NCBI GenBank assembly: GCA_963693285.1
Contig: OY848919.1
Coordinates: forward strand, 2,857,827-2,921,826
DNA: 64,000 bases
Direction of reading: 5' to 3'
DNA from: Xestospongia muta
Taxonomy: Eukaryota; Porifera; Demospongiae; Haplosclerida; Petrosiidae
A program made the translations under genes and the position numbers. This document shows, one piece after another, positions 21,134 to 32,688 of this stretch (positions are counted from its first letter, which is position 1; each line of letters starts with the position of its first letter). Below the pieces are notes generated by a model. The model made no database searches. It worked only from the letters and a program-made list of their open reading frames with translations, and had not been told where the DNA came from.

Positions 21134-23160
21134 ACTGATATTGTTATTTTAGTTAAATTTAAATAAACTAGATATAATTAGATGTCCAGTGCAAGTTAAC
21201 ATTTCAATATTTCCCGAATAATTCCCAATTCATTCATTACTATACTGTTGGAAGTAACTTTCCATGCCAAGCTGACAGTGTATGGGTAGATGACCAATGA
21301 TTGTAAGATTGTTCTTGTGTTTATTACATTTAAACTAACTACTATATGTATGCTAGAGATGAACTAACATGTTGAACTACATATATGCACTCCACTTAAT
21401 ATGATAGTACAATAACCACTTAAGAGTACTAATGACAGTATTAACATAGTCATCTATAAATCCATTGCTTCAGTGCTACAGAAAAAGATTTAAGAGTCTG
21501 TTGATCTTTTGTTATGTACACCATTAGTCATGTTTGCAATAATTGTGTCTTGTTTTGAAATAACATTGAAAGCAATTTCTTTAATTTATGTAAGCATTTT
21601 AGTTTTTTCATGACCATTAGTACATGACGCAATAATTTGTTTTAAGAAGTGAATCATAATTGCTTATGTACATAAATGAATATTTAATATATTTCTGTGA
21701 TTATAATTTAGTTATTATACACAATGGACAATAATTAATACACCCAAGTCTTGTAGTTCAATTGATCTCAAAACGACGTTTTAGTTCCCTAAACAAGTTT
21801 GCAATCAATTGTTTGTTGTTGATAAGCTGTTTTTTCTCTTTTCTGTATATATCATAAAGACTTCCCATGTCCATATGTTCAAAAACATTTATGATGTAAT
21901 ATTGTGCATGCCTCATTAATAACGAAAACATTCAAATAAGATTGAAAGTTATTTTAAAGCTAATCTATACAACTTAGCTTGTCTTGAGAAAATGAGTTAA
22001 TTGGGCAAAAACCTAACTGTGTTATGAGAAGTGTATGACAAAGTATCTTAGTTGGTATAAATTATGAAAGTATGTCTCAGTACATTTAACTAAAAAATTC
22101 TTTGGTGCATACAATAGCAGATTAAATATTACTTCATACAAATATAATTATAGTGAACTAAAAAGACATTACCTTATAAGTACAATATATTGTTGCTATA
22201 TTGACAACTAAGCAATCTACTTTGGATCAACATTGAAAGCAATTTACAATGTTAGTATATTACTTTTACCTTATTTGGGCAAAAATTTGTATTTTGAGAA
22301 ATGAAGTCATGTTATTGTAGACAAATTTACAGTAGCAGACAATATATAACCATATATAATTGATCATTAAGTTAATACATGAATAACTTTGATGTGTTAA
22401 TCAAAGGCAAATTATCTAATTATTTGCATAAACATCTTGTACAACAATGATTCACTGTATGAAATAGTTAACTAATACTTTGTACAGATATCAATGGTTT
22501 ATTTCCTTATCCTTATTGTTTAAGGAGGATGTCATAGTTGACAGAACAATAATTGGTGTACTCTACTTTATGTAACAGTATAGATACTAGTACACTATTT
22601 CACCTGCACTGGAGTTGTAATTTCACTTTACATGTAATTGAAGCAAAGTATATTTATATATATATATGTTTTTCTGTCTGGATGTAATATCATACTGTAT
22701 TAATATCGATGCACACATATTAAATATCTACAACTATCAATGTAAGCTTATTAGCTTAGTAATGATATTACAAAGTGAGGGGTTATCAAAATATAAGCCA
22801 GTGAAATTATAATTCATCATTAGTTGTGATTTCTTAATTGAGTTTGTTTCATACTAGAATATACTGTGCTGTCTGTGTAAGTTGTTAGTATATACTGTAT
22901 ATAAAATCATTAAACCACTGTCATTGACAATAATATTGTGTAACATAATTATATAAATAATGTTGTTTTTACCAGTTCTGAACTTTTTCTGATCATGTTT
23001 TAAAACTTTTGTCATTAACAAAAACCTTCATACAAAAAACAAATTGTTATTTCAATTTTGCTAAATAATTAAGTTATAGCAATAATTTATCTATTCAAAA
23101 CAAAAGTGTTTTAGAGATGCTGAAACTACTAAATAAAACTACCAGTGAAAATTTTTATCT
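21134..23160. other. Spacer between G5 and G4, non-coding, cassette type 1
   Basis: No gene supported. It is nearly identical to 32689-34710 and 44246-46700. It contains AACATTGAAAG or ATTGAAAG motifs near 21563, 21943 and 22231 and the conserved AAAAAGACATTACCTTATAA block near 22158. Near 21430-21560 a stretch resembles the start-codon region and 5' flank of class B genes, a probable promoter relic. Confidence 0.6.
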
Positions 23161-23162
23161 AT

Positions 23163-23168
23163 TTTATT
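23163..23168 (-). terminator. Polyadenylation signal of G5
   Basis: AATAAA on the minus strand 33 bp after the ancestral stop; the same spacing is seen in all class B 3' ends. Confidence 0.55.
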
Positions 23169-23200
23169 AAAGCCACACAAACAATGCTACAATTATTTAT

Positions 23201-26200
23201 TCAATCACTGCAGTGACCTAGAACAGGCTCTCTAAATTCTGAGCATGAGCCATAAAATGATGCATTTGAAAGAAGTAATTGTCGGTTATATGTGTGTGAA
23301 GATAACACTTTCATTCCCCAATGATGAACTTTCTCATATTTCTTTTTGATCCATTCTTTGAGGGTGCTCACTTTTCCTGTAACCAAGACAACATGGTACA
23401 CTATGACAATAATAAATGTGATGAATGTCAAGAAGACAGAAAAGATGCAAAAATGCATTCCAATTCCTGATTTCTGTTTAAGAATTAAATACCAAGTGGT
23501 GAGATAGAGGAATGTCAAGTTCATCATTAACCAACAATCGAGAATGTTGACTAACGTATTCTTAAATGGTTTGATATAAGCTTGAAGGACAAGAAATATC
23601 ACCAACATTGGACTTGTTATAATATAGATTATATATACATTGGTAGCTCTATATTTGGCATATATGCCATACATAGCACATAGTAAGAGAAGACGTAGTG
23701 TAAACCAGTATTGTTTACATTCGTTATAAGGAGCATGGATAGCTTCTAGAAGAGGTCGTAAGTACTTGTTGGTACATGTCAGTGGTCTAAGTGGTTTAGC
23801 AAAGAGGAGTAGAAATACATATGGTAACTGTAGACCAAGGACTACTATCAAAGTCACTATCATTAGTATACGATGGGAGTGTCCTCCATATTTGACATTA
23901 CCATCAAAATATCAAACACGATGTACATCATTGGATGTGTAAACCTCAGCATAAGTCATTACATTGATTAATTGAATAAGTAAGCTTGAAAAAGAAAGGT
24001 GTACAACAGTAACTAGTACTTGAACTGAGGAGTGAGCTATTCTGTTGGAAAGTCTTGGTGAAAAGTGGCATAGGATAATAAGGACAATAACAATTGTCAA
24101 ATAGTATAATGGCAAAGCAAAATTAAGACCAGTTTTTGATAACTCTGTCATCCCATTGTAAAAGCATAAAGGAATTCCTGGCTCAAGATTTAAAATGTTA
24201 AGTAAATAAATGACCAAGCTTGACAATTTTTCAATTGAAGAGTTAAGAGTTATAGTAATGAAGTCTTAATCCATCAATCAGACCACAATTAGCAGCTTGA
24301 ACATAGAATATAATTCCATTGAGTGTACCAGTTGTTAATGTAAGTCTGAGAACAAATAACAGATATATAAAGAAGGGACCAGCTACTAAATAAATACTTA
24401 TTGTTGCTATCCAAGCATTACTACAGTGATGACATTTTGTAGACCCAAATACCACACTTAATCCCTCACTACATCTACCACATAATGTTCCTTCACGTTG
24501 ATATAAACACAATGGTGGATGATAGCCAGTGATACCATCTGACAGTTTAAAGCTTTCATTAGATGATAAGTCACCACTGTAAAAATGAAGAAGTGTTTGA
24601 TTGCTATCACAATATCCTAGTGGACATGCTGGTGACACTCCAAAGTCTCCATTTATATTTTCTATTTTTCCTGCCCAATTATTTGTAATTGATGGCCTTG
24701 TTATTAACTGGCTACTTAAGTTAGTTTTAATTGTAACTGAAATTCCTCTGTGTTTTTGTAAATTCTTAAAAGATTGTGAAAGTGTACAAACTCTGGCTGT
24801 TACATTCAAATCAAAGCCAAGAGGACAAAGGTGAACTTTTAGAGACTCTGTTTTAATTTCAGTCTGTGAATTTTGAGAGAACACAATCATTGCATCAATG
24901 ACATTAACCTTCTCATTTGTATGAACAGTCACACCAATTACAGTGCATCTAATGCCTTCTTCTATCAGTTGTTCTTGATCATCAAAAGACAACCAGACTT
25001 TTGTTGTTTTGGGAATGTTAGTCTGAGAGTGGTTCCTAACAATATCTATTGCTATGGTAGAATAAACCTTTCTACCAATAGCATCAATAGCTGAAATACA
25101 ATAATAAATTTCTTGCCCTGGATATACTTTACGAGGAATTTGTATACCAGCACCTTCACTAAACCCTTGTGGGATAGTTGACAACTGAAGCAAAGTAGTG
25201 TTTAATTTGTTGTTTGTAAAATTGAAGTACTTCTCATAATATGCAATTGTTTCAGTGGAAGGTTTTAGATACTTCAAATTGTTATAACATGAATATATTG
25301 GCTTTGCATATAATGAACTACCAGCTCTTCTTGCTTCATTGTTTGTGAACACTATTTGAGAAACGTCAGTATCAATTTGTATGACACATTCATCATTACT
25401 CTCTGCTGCATCTGCATATATAGCTCCTCCTACTAACTGAGCCCAATTTTCAGTAAATTTAGCTATAACTCCATTCATGAAGTATAACTGACAGTCACCA
25501 ACTAGTCTAACTGCAGGACCAGTCATAGCATGATTTTCACTAAATATTAAATTACCAGATAGATAGACATTAGAATTCTTAGAGCTTATAACTGATCCAT
25601 AGTTGTTACTAAAGTTAGATGTCCCAGTAATGTCAACTCTGTTGATTTTGTGGAAATAAAAAATACTTGCTGATGATAGATATAGGAGATCAGTATATTG
25701 AGAATTTCTCAGTGCAATAGTACTGTCCAATGTAATAGAGACATTGCCTGTATTGTCAGCAAATTGATAGACTGAGGCATATAAACATGCTCCTGTATTT
25801 GCAACAAAATTTCCTAGAAATGTGCAACATGAAAAAATAATCTGTATTTGAACAAATCCAGGATTGACAATACCAATATAGACAGCTCCATTGTCCAGAC
25901 TGCTTACTGGCCACTGTGAAATGCCTTGATGTTTCAAAAATGATGTATTAAAAAGGTGAAGACGTGTAAAACGTTCTTGATTGGTAGATATGTGCAATGA
26001 ATACCAATAAAACACAATAGCTGCTCCATGACAGTCCTCAACTAAAATGTTGTGACTGAATACTGTATTAGTAATTGTTGTGTTAGTAACAGCAATAGTG
26101 TTATATTGCAGAATAAACATACCACCTGCAAAACTACCATAGTTTTGAACAAAATATGATTCAGCTATATGCACTGACACCTGACCACTATTCTGTTGTG

Positions 26201-27026
26201 TGTAAAGTATTGTTAGTCCAGCTGCATTGACAATAGGATAATAATTACCAGACATTGATGAATGTTTGTTATAATATGTATTAGTGATACAGGAATGAGT
26301 ATTGTAATCCCAGTTATAAGAGAAAAAGGCATTTTTGATAAGTATGTCATAGATAGCAATAGAGTTATTAGTATCCATAAAATGAAGAAGAAAGCCACTT
26401 CCAATACTCTGGTTGATAAGTTGGTACACTTCAAAACTATATGATGAATTAGACATACTAACAGTATCAATAGTAGAGTTATATAAATTTATTCCAATCA
26501 TAGAAAACCCATATGAAGAGTAGATGTTAACTTCAGTCATATTAATCTGACAATGAACAAAGACTAAGGCACCAGCATGAGATGAAGTGTAATACAGAGA
26601 TGAACTATTGAGGTAGTCAATGATTGTATCATCTTGTATGGTAGTAAGATATGTACCACAGTTCTTGAATTCTAATTGTTTCAGAAACACTGTAGTGTTG
26701 AAAAAAAACAGACCTCTTCTAGGTAATGGAATGACCCCTGCTGTATCATTGTGTGCACATGTTATGATGGCTGACTTTGTAGGAGAGTTACTTCTTATTT
26801 CAATCTTACTGATTTTGTGGGTGACTTGACAGAAGTTACCTGACGAAATGGTAAAGTTGACAGAACTGTTTAACAAGAACACAAGGTATTGAGAGGACCA
26901 TGTTGTGTTACACAAGTACTGCTCTAAATCTGAAGATGAGTTAACATGATATGTATTGTTACTGTCTCCACTATAAGTACTACTGATGAGTAGTAGAGAG
27001 AGAAATGATTGCATCAGTAGAGTCAT
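23201..27026 (-). pseudogene. G5: class B family member, ectodomain and first membrane segment open, membrane region broken
   Basis: The first frame (27026 to 24243) codes 927 residues: signal peptide MTLLMQSFLSLLLISS, complete ectodomain, intact cysteine module and first membrane segment, ending at LRLHYYNS. At 24240-24252 a GAGTTA unit is present twice with one extra A, which shifts the frame; G7 shares this exact change. The membrane region resumes in another frame (24226 to 23912), where a Trp codon of the conserved RVWYFDG motif has become TGA at 23912-23914. It then continues open to the normal stop. The product would be a single-pass anchored ectodomain. It is very similar to G9, which is intact. 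Promoter and poly(A) signals are retained. Confidence 0.85.
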
Positions 27027-27100
27027 CTCTGATGAAGCGATATGGTATGGTTTAAATTAAGTCTACAAAAGAATTGAGAGTCAAGTATGTAGCTGTTTCA

Positions 27101-27108
27101 TATTTATA
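27101..27108 (-). promoter_or_regulatory. TATA box of G5
   Basis: TATAAATA on the minus strand, preceded by GGG, about 75 bp before the ATG. It is identical in G7 and G9 and is the best-formed core promoter in the window. Confidence 0.6.
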
Positions 27109-28735
27109 CCCATAGTCTTGTTTTCAATAATTGCATCTTAATTTCAATAACAGTGAAAGTGTCTTTTCAAGTTTTGCAAACAATTCAAATTTATTTTCAT
27201 CATATTTAAATAAACATATTAATTAAAAACATGACCAGGAAAACACTTACATACATGAAAACCCAAATCATTGATAGTTGGGTTATATATGCCCATAGCT
27301 ATTATGTATACAAATAGAAACTCCCTAATATTTTATAGCTTACTTTCTTTGACTTTTGGTTTCATATTTTGTAAGTTAGTGATTTTAAAATGCTAACTGT
27401 TTCTTCAGTTTATATTAACTATTCTTACTTTATGTCTGAAAGCAAAAATTTGAGAAAAACAATTTTTATGACACATTTTTGTTTGATACAATAGTGACTA
27501 ATTGTGTTGTATTTCAGAACAAACATGCCACAAAGTGACAATATTTTCATGACAGAGGGATCCTGTAGGTATTGAGTACTGAGACAGAAATAATTATTGT
27601 AATTTGTTATTATTGATTGTAATGTGCAGGCATTGTTAACTCAAGCCATGCATTTTAAAGCTATCATACATTTTACAAAAACGTTTTTTTGAGATACAAG
27701 AACAGTATAATATTATATTATATGAAGTAATATTATTACTTCATAGAAATATATAGTGAATGAAAAAGACATTACCTTATAAGTACAATATACCATTAGC
27801 TACATTGACAACTATGTAATCTACACTAGACCAACATTGAATGCAATTGTCAGTTGTGTATATACAATGCTGCATTTACTTTTTATGCCTTATTTGGGTA
27901 AAACCTATATTTTGAGAAATGAAGTCATAAACATGGCATGTTTTTCTATAGACACTTATAGTTATCATAGTAGCAGACAAAAATCAATATATAACTGATC
28001 ATAAAGTTAATTCTATTGAGGTACACACAGTACAGTAATGGTAAGATATAAAACACGTGCACTAGTTATTGTTCTGTCATCTATGATAAGCCAATGAGAC
28101 ATTAACATATGTGCAAAGTATTAGTCAACTATTTCTTATAATAAATCATTGTTATACAAGATATTTATTCAAATAATTACATCAATTATGTCTTTGCTTA
28201 ACATATCAGAGTCATCCATCTATTAACTTCATGATCAGTAATATATGGTTTTGTCTACTATTATAAAAGTGTGCGTATTAACATGACTTGATTTCTCAAA
28301 TAAGCTAAAGTAAATATAAAAGCATTGTATATACACAACTGATAATTGCTTTCAATGTTGGTCCAATGTAGATTGCTTTTGTCAATGTAGCTAACAATAT
28401 ATTGGACTTCATTTTATATTATATTGTATTATATTATATTATATTATATTCATTATATCATATTTTTTATAAATGAGTCTGCAATAACATGACTTCATTT
28501 TTCAAAATTACTAATTATTGTCCAAATGTTATCAAGTTATAGTAACTTACTAGTATGTTATTGTGAAACATATATATAATGATGTCTTTTTTACCAGTTC
28601 AGACATTTTTACTAAACATTCATGTCTATAAAATTATTCTAATAACAAAGCTTTCATTCAAAAGTCAAAAACATTATTACAGAAGTGTATGTAAGGACAT
28701 TAAACTAACAAATAAAGCTACCAGTACAAATTATC
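27109..28735. other. Spacer between G6 and G5, non-coding, cassette type 2
   Basis: No gene supported. It is nearly identical to 38657-40289 and 50646-52275. A short ectodomain relic lies at about 27508-27575 (TTCAGAACAAACATGCCA). A hairpin GAAGTAAT-ATT-ATTACTTC lies at 27723-27743, and TATAT-type pentamer repeats at about 28412-28450. Confidence 0.6.
27790..28410. repeat. Inverted repeat, arms about 190-220 bp, spacer about 200 bp
   Basis: The left arm (about 27790-28016) and right arm (about 28222-28410) are diverged reverse complements. For example, ACCAACATTGAATGCAATTG on the left answers ATTGCTTTCAATGTTGGTCC on the right. The stretch between them is itself in reverse orientation to its counterpart in the G3-G4 spacer. 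Copies lie at about 39350-39955, 51334-51945 and, more diverged, 62230-62670. Confidence 0.7.
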
Positions 28736-28738
28736 TAT

Positions 28739-28744
28739 TTTATT
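28739..28744 (-). terminator. Polyadenylation signal of G6
   Basis: AATAAA on the minus strand 34 bp after the stop codon. Confidence 0.55.
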
Positions 28745-28777
28745 AAAAGACAGTCAAACAACACTACAATTGTTCAT

Positions 28778-31700
28778 TCAATCACTGTGACCTAGGACAG
28801 GCTCTCTAAATTCTGAGCATGAGCCATAATATGAATCATTTGAAAGAGGTAATTGTCGGTTATTAGTGTTTGACGATAATACATTTATTCGCCAAAGATG
28901 AACTTTCTCATATTTGTTTTCAATCCATTCTTTGAGGATGTTCACTTTACCTGTAACCAAGACAACATGGTATACTATGACAATAATAAATGTCACAAAT
29001 GTTAGGAAGACAGAAGAGATGCAAAATAGTTTTGTAATTCCTGATTTTTCTCCAAGAATAAAATACCAAGTGGTGAGATAGATAAATGTCAAGTTCATCA
29101 TTAGCCAACAATCAAGAATGTTGACTAAAGTATTCTTAAATGGTTTGATATAAGCTTGAAGGACAAGAAATATCACCAACATTGGACTTATGATAATATA
29201 GAGAATATATACATTGGTAGCTCTATATTTGGCATATGTGCTATACATAGCACATAGTAAGAGAAGACGCAATGTAAACCAGTATTGTTTACCTTCCTTA
29301 TAAGGAGCATGGATAGCTTCTAGAAGAGGTCGTAAATACTTGTTGGTACAAGCTAGTGGTCTAAGTGGTTTAGCACAGAGGAGTAGGAGTACATATGGTA
29401 ATAGTAGACCAGGAACTACTATCAGAGTCACTATCATTAGTATATGATGGGAGTGTCCTCCATATTTGACATTACCATCTAAATACCAAACACGATGTAC
29501 ATCATTGGATGTGTAGACCTCAGCATAAGTCATTACATTGATTAATTGAATAAGCAGGTTTGAAAAAGAAAGGTGCACAACAGTAACTAGAACTTGAACT
29601 GAAGAGTGAGCTATTCTGTTGGAAAGTCTTGGTGAAAACCGGCATAGGATAATAAGAACAACAACAATTGTCAAGTAGTATAATGGCAAAGCAAAATTAA
29701 GACCAGTTTTCCATAACTCTGTCATTCCATTGTAAAAACATAGAGGAATGCCTGGCTTGAGATTTAAAACACTAAGTATAAAAATGGCCAAGCTTGACAA
29801 TCGTTTAATTGAAGAGTTATAGTGATGAAGTCTTAATACATCAATCACACCACAATTAGCAGCCTGAACATAGAATATAATTCCATTGAGTGTACCAGTT
29901 GTTAATGTGAGTTTAAGAGCAAATAACAGGTAAATGAGGAGAGGACCAGCAACTAGATAAATACTTATTGTTGCTATCCAAACATTGCTACAGTGATGAC
30001 ATTCTGTTGACCCAAATACCACACTTAATCCTTCACTACATCTACCACATAATGTTCCTTCACGTTGATATAAACACAATGGTGGATGATAGCCAGTGAT
30101 ACCATCTGACAGCTTAAAGCTTTGTTTAGATGATGAGTCACCACTGTAGAAATAAAAGAGTGTCAGATTGCTATCACAATATCCTAGTGGACATGTTGGT
30201 GACACTCCAAGGTCTCCGTTTATATTTTCCATTTTTCCTGCCCAAGAATTTGTAAGTGATGGCCTGTTTATTAACTGGCTACTTAAGTTAGCTTTAATTG
30301 TAAATAAACTACCTCCGTGTTTTTGTAAATTCTTAAATGATTGTGAAAGAGTACAAGCCCCAATTGTTATATTCAAAGCAAATCCTAGAGGACAAAGGTT
30401 AATTTTTAGAATCTCTGTTTTAATTTCAGTCTGTGAATTATGAGAGAACACAATCATTGCATCAATGACATTAACCTTGTCATTTGTATGAACAGTCACA
30501 CCAATTACAGTACATTTAATGCCTTCTTCTATCAGTTGTTCTTGATCATCAAAAGACAACCAGACTTTTGTTGTTTTGGGAATGTTAGTCTGAGAGTTGT
30601 TCCTAACAATATCTATTGCTATGGTAGAATAAACCTTTCTACCAATAGCATCAATAGCTGAAATACAATAATAAATTTCTTGCCCTGGATATACTTTACG
30701 AGGAATTTGTATACCAGCACCTTCACTAAAACCTTGTGGGATAGTTGACAACTGAAGCAAACTAATGTTTAATATGGTATTTGTAAAATTAAAGTACTTC
30801 TCATAATATGCTATTGTTTCAGTGGAAGGTTTTAGATACTCTAAATTGCTGTTGATATAACATGAGTATATAGGCTTAGCATATATTGAACTACCAGCTC
30901 TTCTTGCTTCATTGTTTGTGAACACTATTTGAGAAACATTAGAATCAATTTGTATGACACATTTATCATTACTCTCTGCACTATCTGCATATATAGCTCC
31001 TCCTACTAACTGAGCCCAATTATCAGTAAATTTGGCTATGACTCCATTCATGAAGTATAACTGACAGTCACCAACTAGTCTAATTGCAGGACCAGTCATA
31101 GCATGATTATTATTAAAAGTTAAATGACCAGATAGATAGATATTTGAATCTTTAGAACTTATAACTGATCCAAAATTGTTATTGAAGTTAGAAATGCCAG
31201 TGATGTCAACTTTATCAATTCTGTGAAAATAAAAAATCGCAGCTGATGATACAAATGGGATTCCAGTATATTGAGAATTCTTTGTTGCAATAGTACTGTT
31301 CAATGTAATGGAGACATTACCTCTATTGTTAGCAAATAGATAGACTGTAGCATATAAAGATGCTCCTGTATTTGCAACATAATTTTCTTGAAATTTACAT
31401 TTTTTAAAACGAATATCTAGATGAACATGTCCAGGATTGACAATACCAATGTAGACAGCTCCATAGTCATGACTGCTTACTAGAGAATGCTGGAGAATGC
31501 CTTCATGTTTCAAAAAAGATGTGTTAAAAACATAAAGTGGTGTTAATATTTTTTGTCTTGCAGAGTCATGAAATGAAATCCAATAAAACACAATGGCTGC
31601 TCCAGGACAGGGCTTAAAGTTAGTGTTACTACGAAATATTGTATCAGTAATTGTTGTGTTAGTGACAGCAGAAGTGTGATATTGTAAAATAAACATACCA

Positions 31701-32605
31701 CCTGAAAAACTACCATAGTTATGAATAAAACATGCTTCAGTTAAAGGAACTGACACCTGACCACTATTCTGTTGTGTGTAAAGTATTGTTAGTCCGGCTG
31801 CATTGAGTACACGATTGGAACCAACAGATGACGAATGTTTGTTATAGTAGGTTTTATTAATGCAAGAATGAGTGTTGTAATCAAAGTTAGAAGAAAAAGA
31901 AGCATTACTAATATGTATGTTATAAGCCTGTGAAACACTCTCCTCTTCTTGAAAAGTATTGTTAGTATCCATGTAATGAAGAAGAAGACCACTTCCAATG
32001 CTCTTGTTTTTACTTTGGACTATTTCAGCACTAAGAATTGAATTAGATATATTAACTCTAATAATACTAGAGTTATATAAATTTATACCAATCATAGCAA
32101 ACCCATATGAGTAATAGATGTTAACTTTTCTCATATTGACCTGACAATGAACAAAGATTAAGGTAGCAGCATGAGATGAAGTGTAATACAGAGATGAGCT
32201 ATTGAGGTAGTCAGTGATTGTATCATCTTGTATGGTAGTAAGATAAGTACCACAATCATTAAATATCAATCGTTCTAGAGTCACTGTAATGTTAAAGAAA
32301 GCCAGACCTCTTCTAGACAGTAGAGAAACTTCTAATGTGTCATTATGAACACATGTTATATTTGCCCATTCTGTAGGAGAATCACTGTATATGTCGATCT
32401 TACTAGTCTGGTTACTTGTCACTTGACAGAAGATACCACGTGAGAGGGTAAAATTGACAGAGCTGTTTAATGATAAAACAAGGTGTTGAGAGGACCATGT
32501 TGTGTTACACAAGTACTGCTCTAAATCTGAGGATAAGTTAACTTGATATGTTTGACAACAATAAACTAGAAATAAAAGTCCCAGGATAGTTGACAGTAAG
32601 GACAT
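28778..32605 (-). CDS. G6: A/B chimeric Pmp-like ectodomain multi-pass membrane protein
   Basis: An intact 1,275-residue frame. The signal peptide (MSLLSTILGLLFLVYCC) and the ectodomain up to about residue 490 are class A and close to G4. From about NNNHAMTGPAIRLVGD onward, including TETIAYYEKYFNF, the linker with AGKMENINGD, the membrane region and the tail, it is class B and close to G10. The switch lies near 31100-31150. The cysteine module is complete, and the tail ends YGSCSEFREPVLGHSD, lacking one residue before the last two compared with class A. The chimera keeps the class A promoter. Nothing suggests inactivity. Confidence 0.9.
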   Translation of the reverse strand: MSLLSTILGLLFLVYCCQTYQVNLSSDLEQYLCNTTWSSQHLVLSLNSSVNFTLSRGIFCQVTSNQTSKIDIYSDSPTEWANITCVHNDTLEVSLLSRRGLAFFNITVTLERLIFNDCGTYLTTIQDDTITDYLNSSSLYYTSSHAATLIFVHCQVNMRKVNIYYSYGFAMIGINLYNSSIIRVNISNSILSAEIVQSKNKSIGSGLLLHYMDTNNTFQEEESVSQAYNIHISNASFSSNFDYNTHSCINKTYYNKHSSSVGSNRVLNAAGLTILYTQQNSGQVSVPLTEACFIHNYGSFSGGMFILQYHTSAVTNTTITDTIFRSNTNFKPCPGAAIVFYWISFHDSARQKILTPLYVFNTSFLKHEGILQHSLVSSHDYGAVYIGIVNPGHVHLDIRFKKCKFQENYVANTGASLYATVYLFANNRGNVSITLNSTIATKNSQYTGIPFVSSAAIFYFHRIDKVDITGISNFNNNFGSVISSKDSNIYLSGHLTFNNNHAMTGPAIRLVGDCQLYFMNGVIAKFTDNWAQLVGGAIYADSAESNDKCVIQIDSNVSQIVFTNNEARRAGSSIYAKPIYSCYINSNLEYLKPSTETIAYYEKYFNFTNTILNISLLQLSTIPQGFSEGAGIQIPRKVYPGQEIYYCISAIDAIGRKVYSTIAIDIVRNNSQTNIPKTTKVWLSFDDQEQLIEEGIKCTVIGVTVHTNDKVNVIDAMIVFSHNSQTEIKTEILKINLCPLGFALNITIGACTLSQSFKNLQKHGGSLFTIKANLSSQLINRPSLTNSWAGKMENINGDLGVSPTCPLGYCDSNLTLFYFYSGDSSSKQSFKLSDGITGYHPPLCLYQREGTLCGRCSEGLSVVFGSTECHHCSNVWIATISIYLVAGPLLIYLLFALKLTLTTGTLNGIIFYVQAANCGVIDVLRLHHYNSSIKRLSSLAIFILSVLNLKPGIPLCFYNGMTELWKTGLNFALPLYYLTIVVVLIILCRFSPRLSNRIAHSSVQVLVTVVHLSFSNLLIQLINVMTYAEVYTSNDVHRVWYLDGNVKYGGHSHHILMIVTLIVVPGLLLPYVLLLLCAKPLRPLACTNKYLRPLLEAIHAPYKEGKQYWFTLRLLLLCAMYSTYAKYRATNVYILYIIISPMLVIFLVLQAYIKPFKNTLVNILDCWLMMNLTFIYLTTWYFILGEKSGITKLFCISSVFLTFVTFIIVIVYHVVLVTGKVNILKEWIENKYEKVHLWRINVLSSNTNNRQLPLSNDSYYGSCSEFREPVLGHSD

Positions 32606-32680
32606 TTTAAAAAGAGTTTGACTGAACTAAATAACACAAGAATTAACTTAAGTATTGTTGTTACTGTTGTTTTTGTTAAT

Positions 32681-32688
32681 CTTATAAA
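32681..32688 (-). promoter_or_regulatory. TATA-like box of G6 (class A type)
   Basis: TTTATAAG on the minus strand about 76-83 bp before the ATG, in a 5' flank nearly identical to that of G4. Confidence 0.5.

Noticed and set aside
24226..24260. Programmed frameshift as a way to read G5 and G7 through
   Set aside because: No slippery heptamer or clear downstream structure is seen, and further nonsense and frameshift changes follow in both genes.
27109..28735. Transposable element as the body of the spacers
   Set aside because: No transposase or polymerase frame, no target-site duplication that I can recognise, and copies always sit at the same place relative to the genes, as expected of duplicated spacers.
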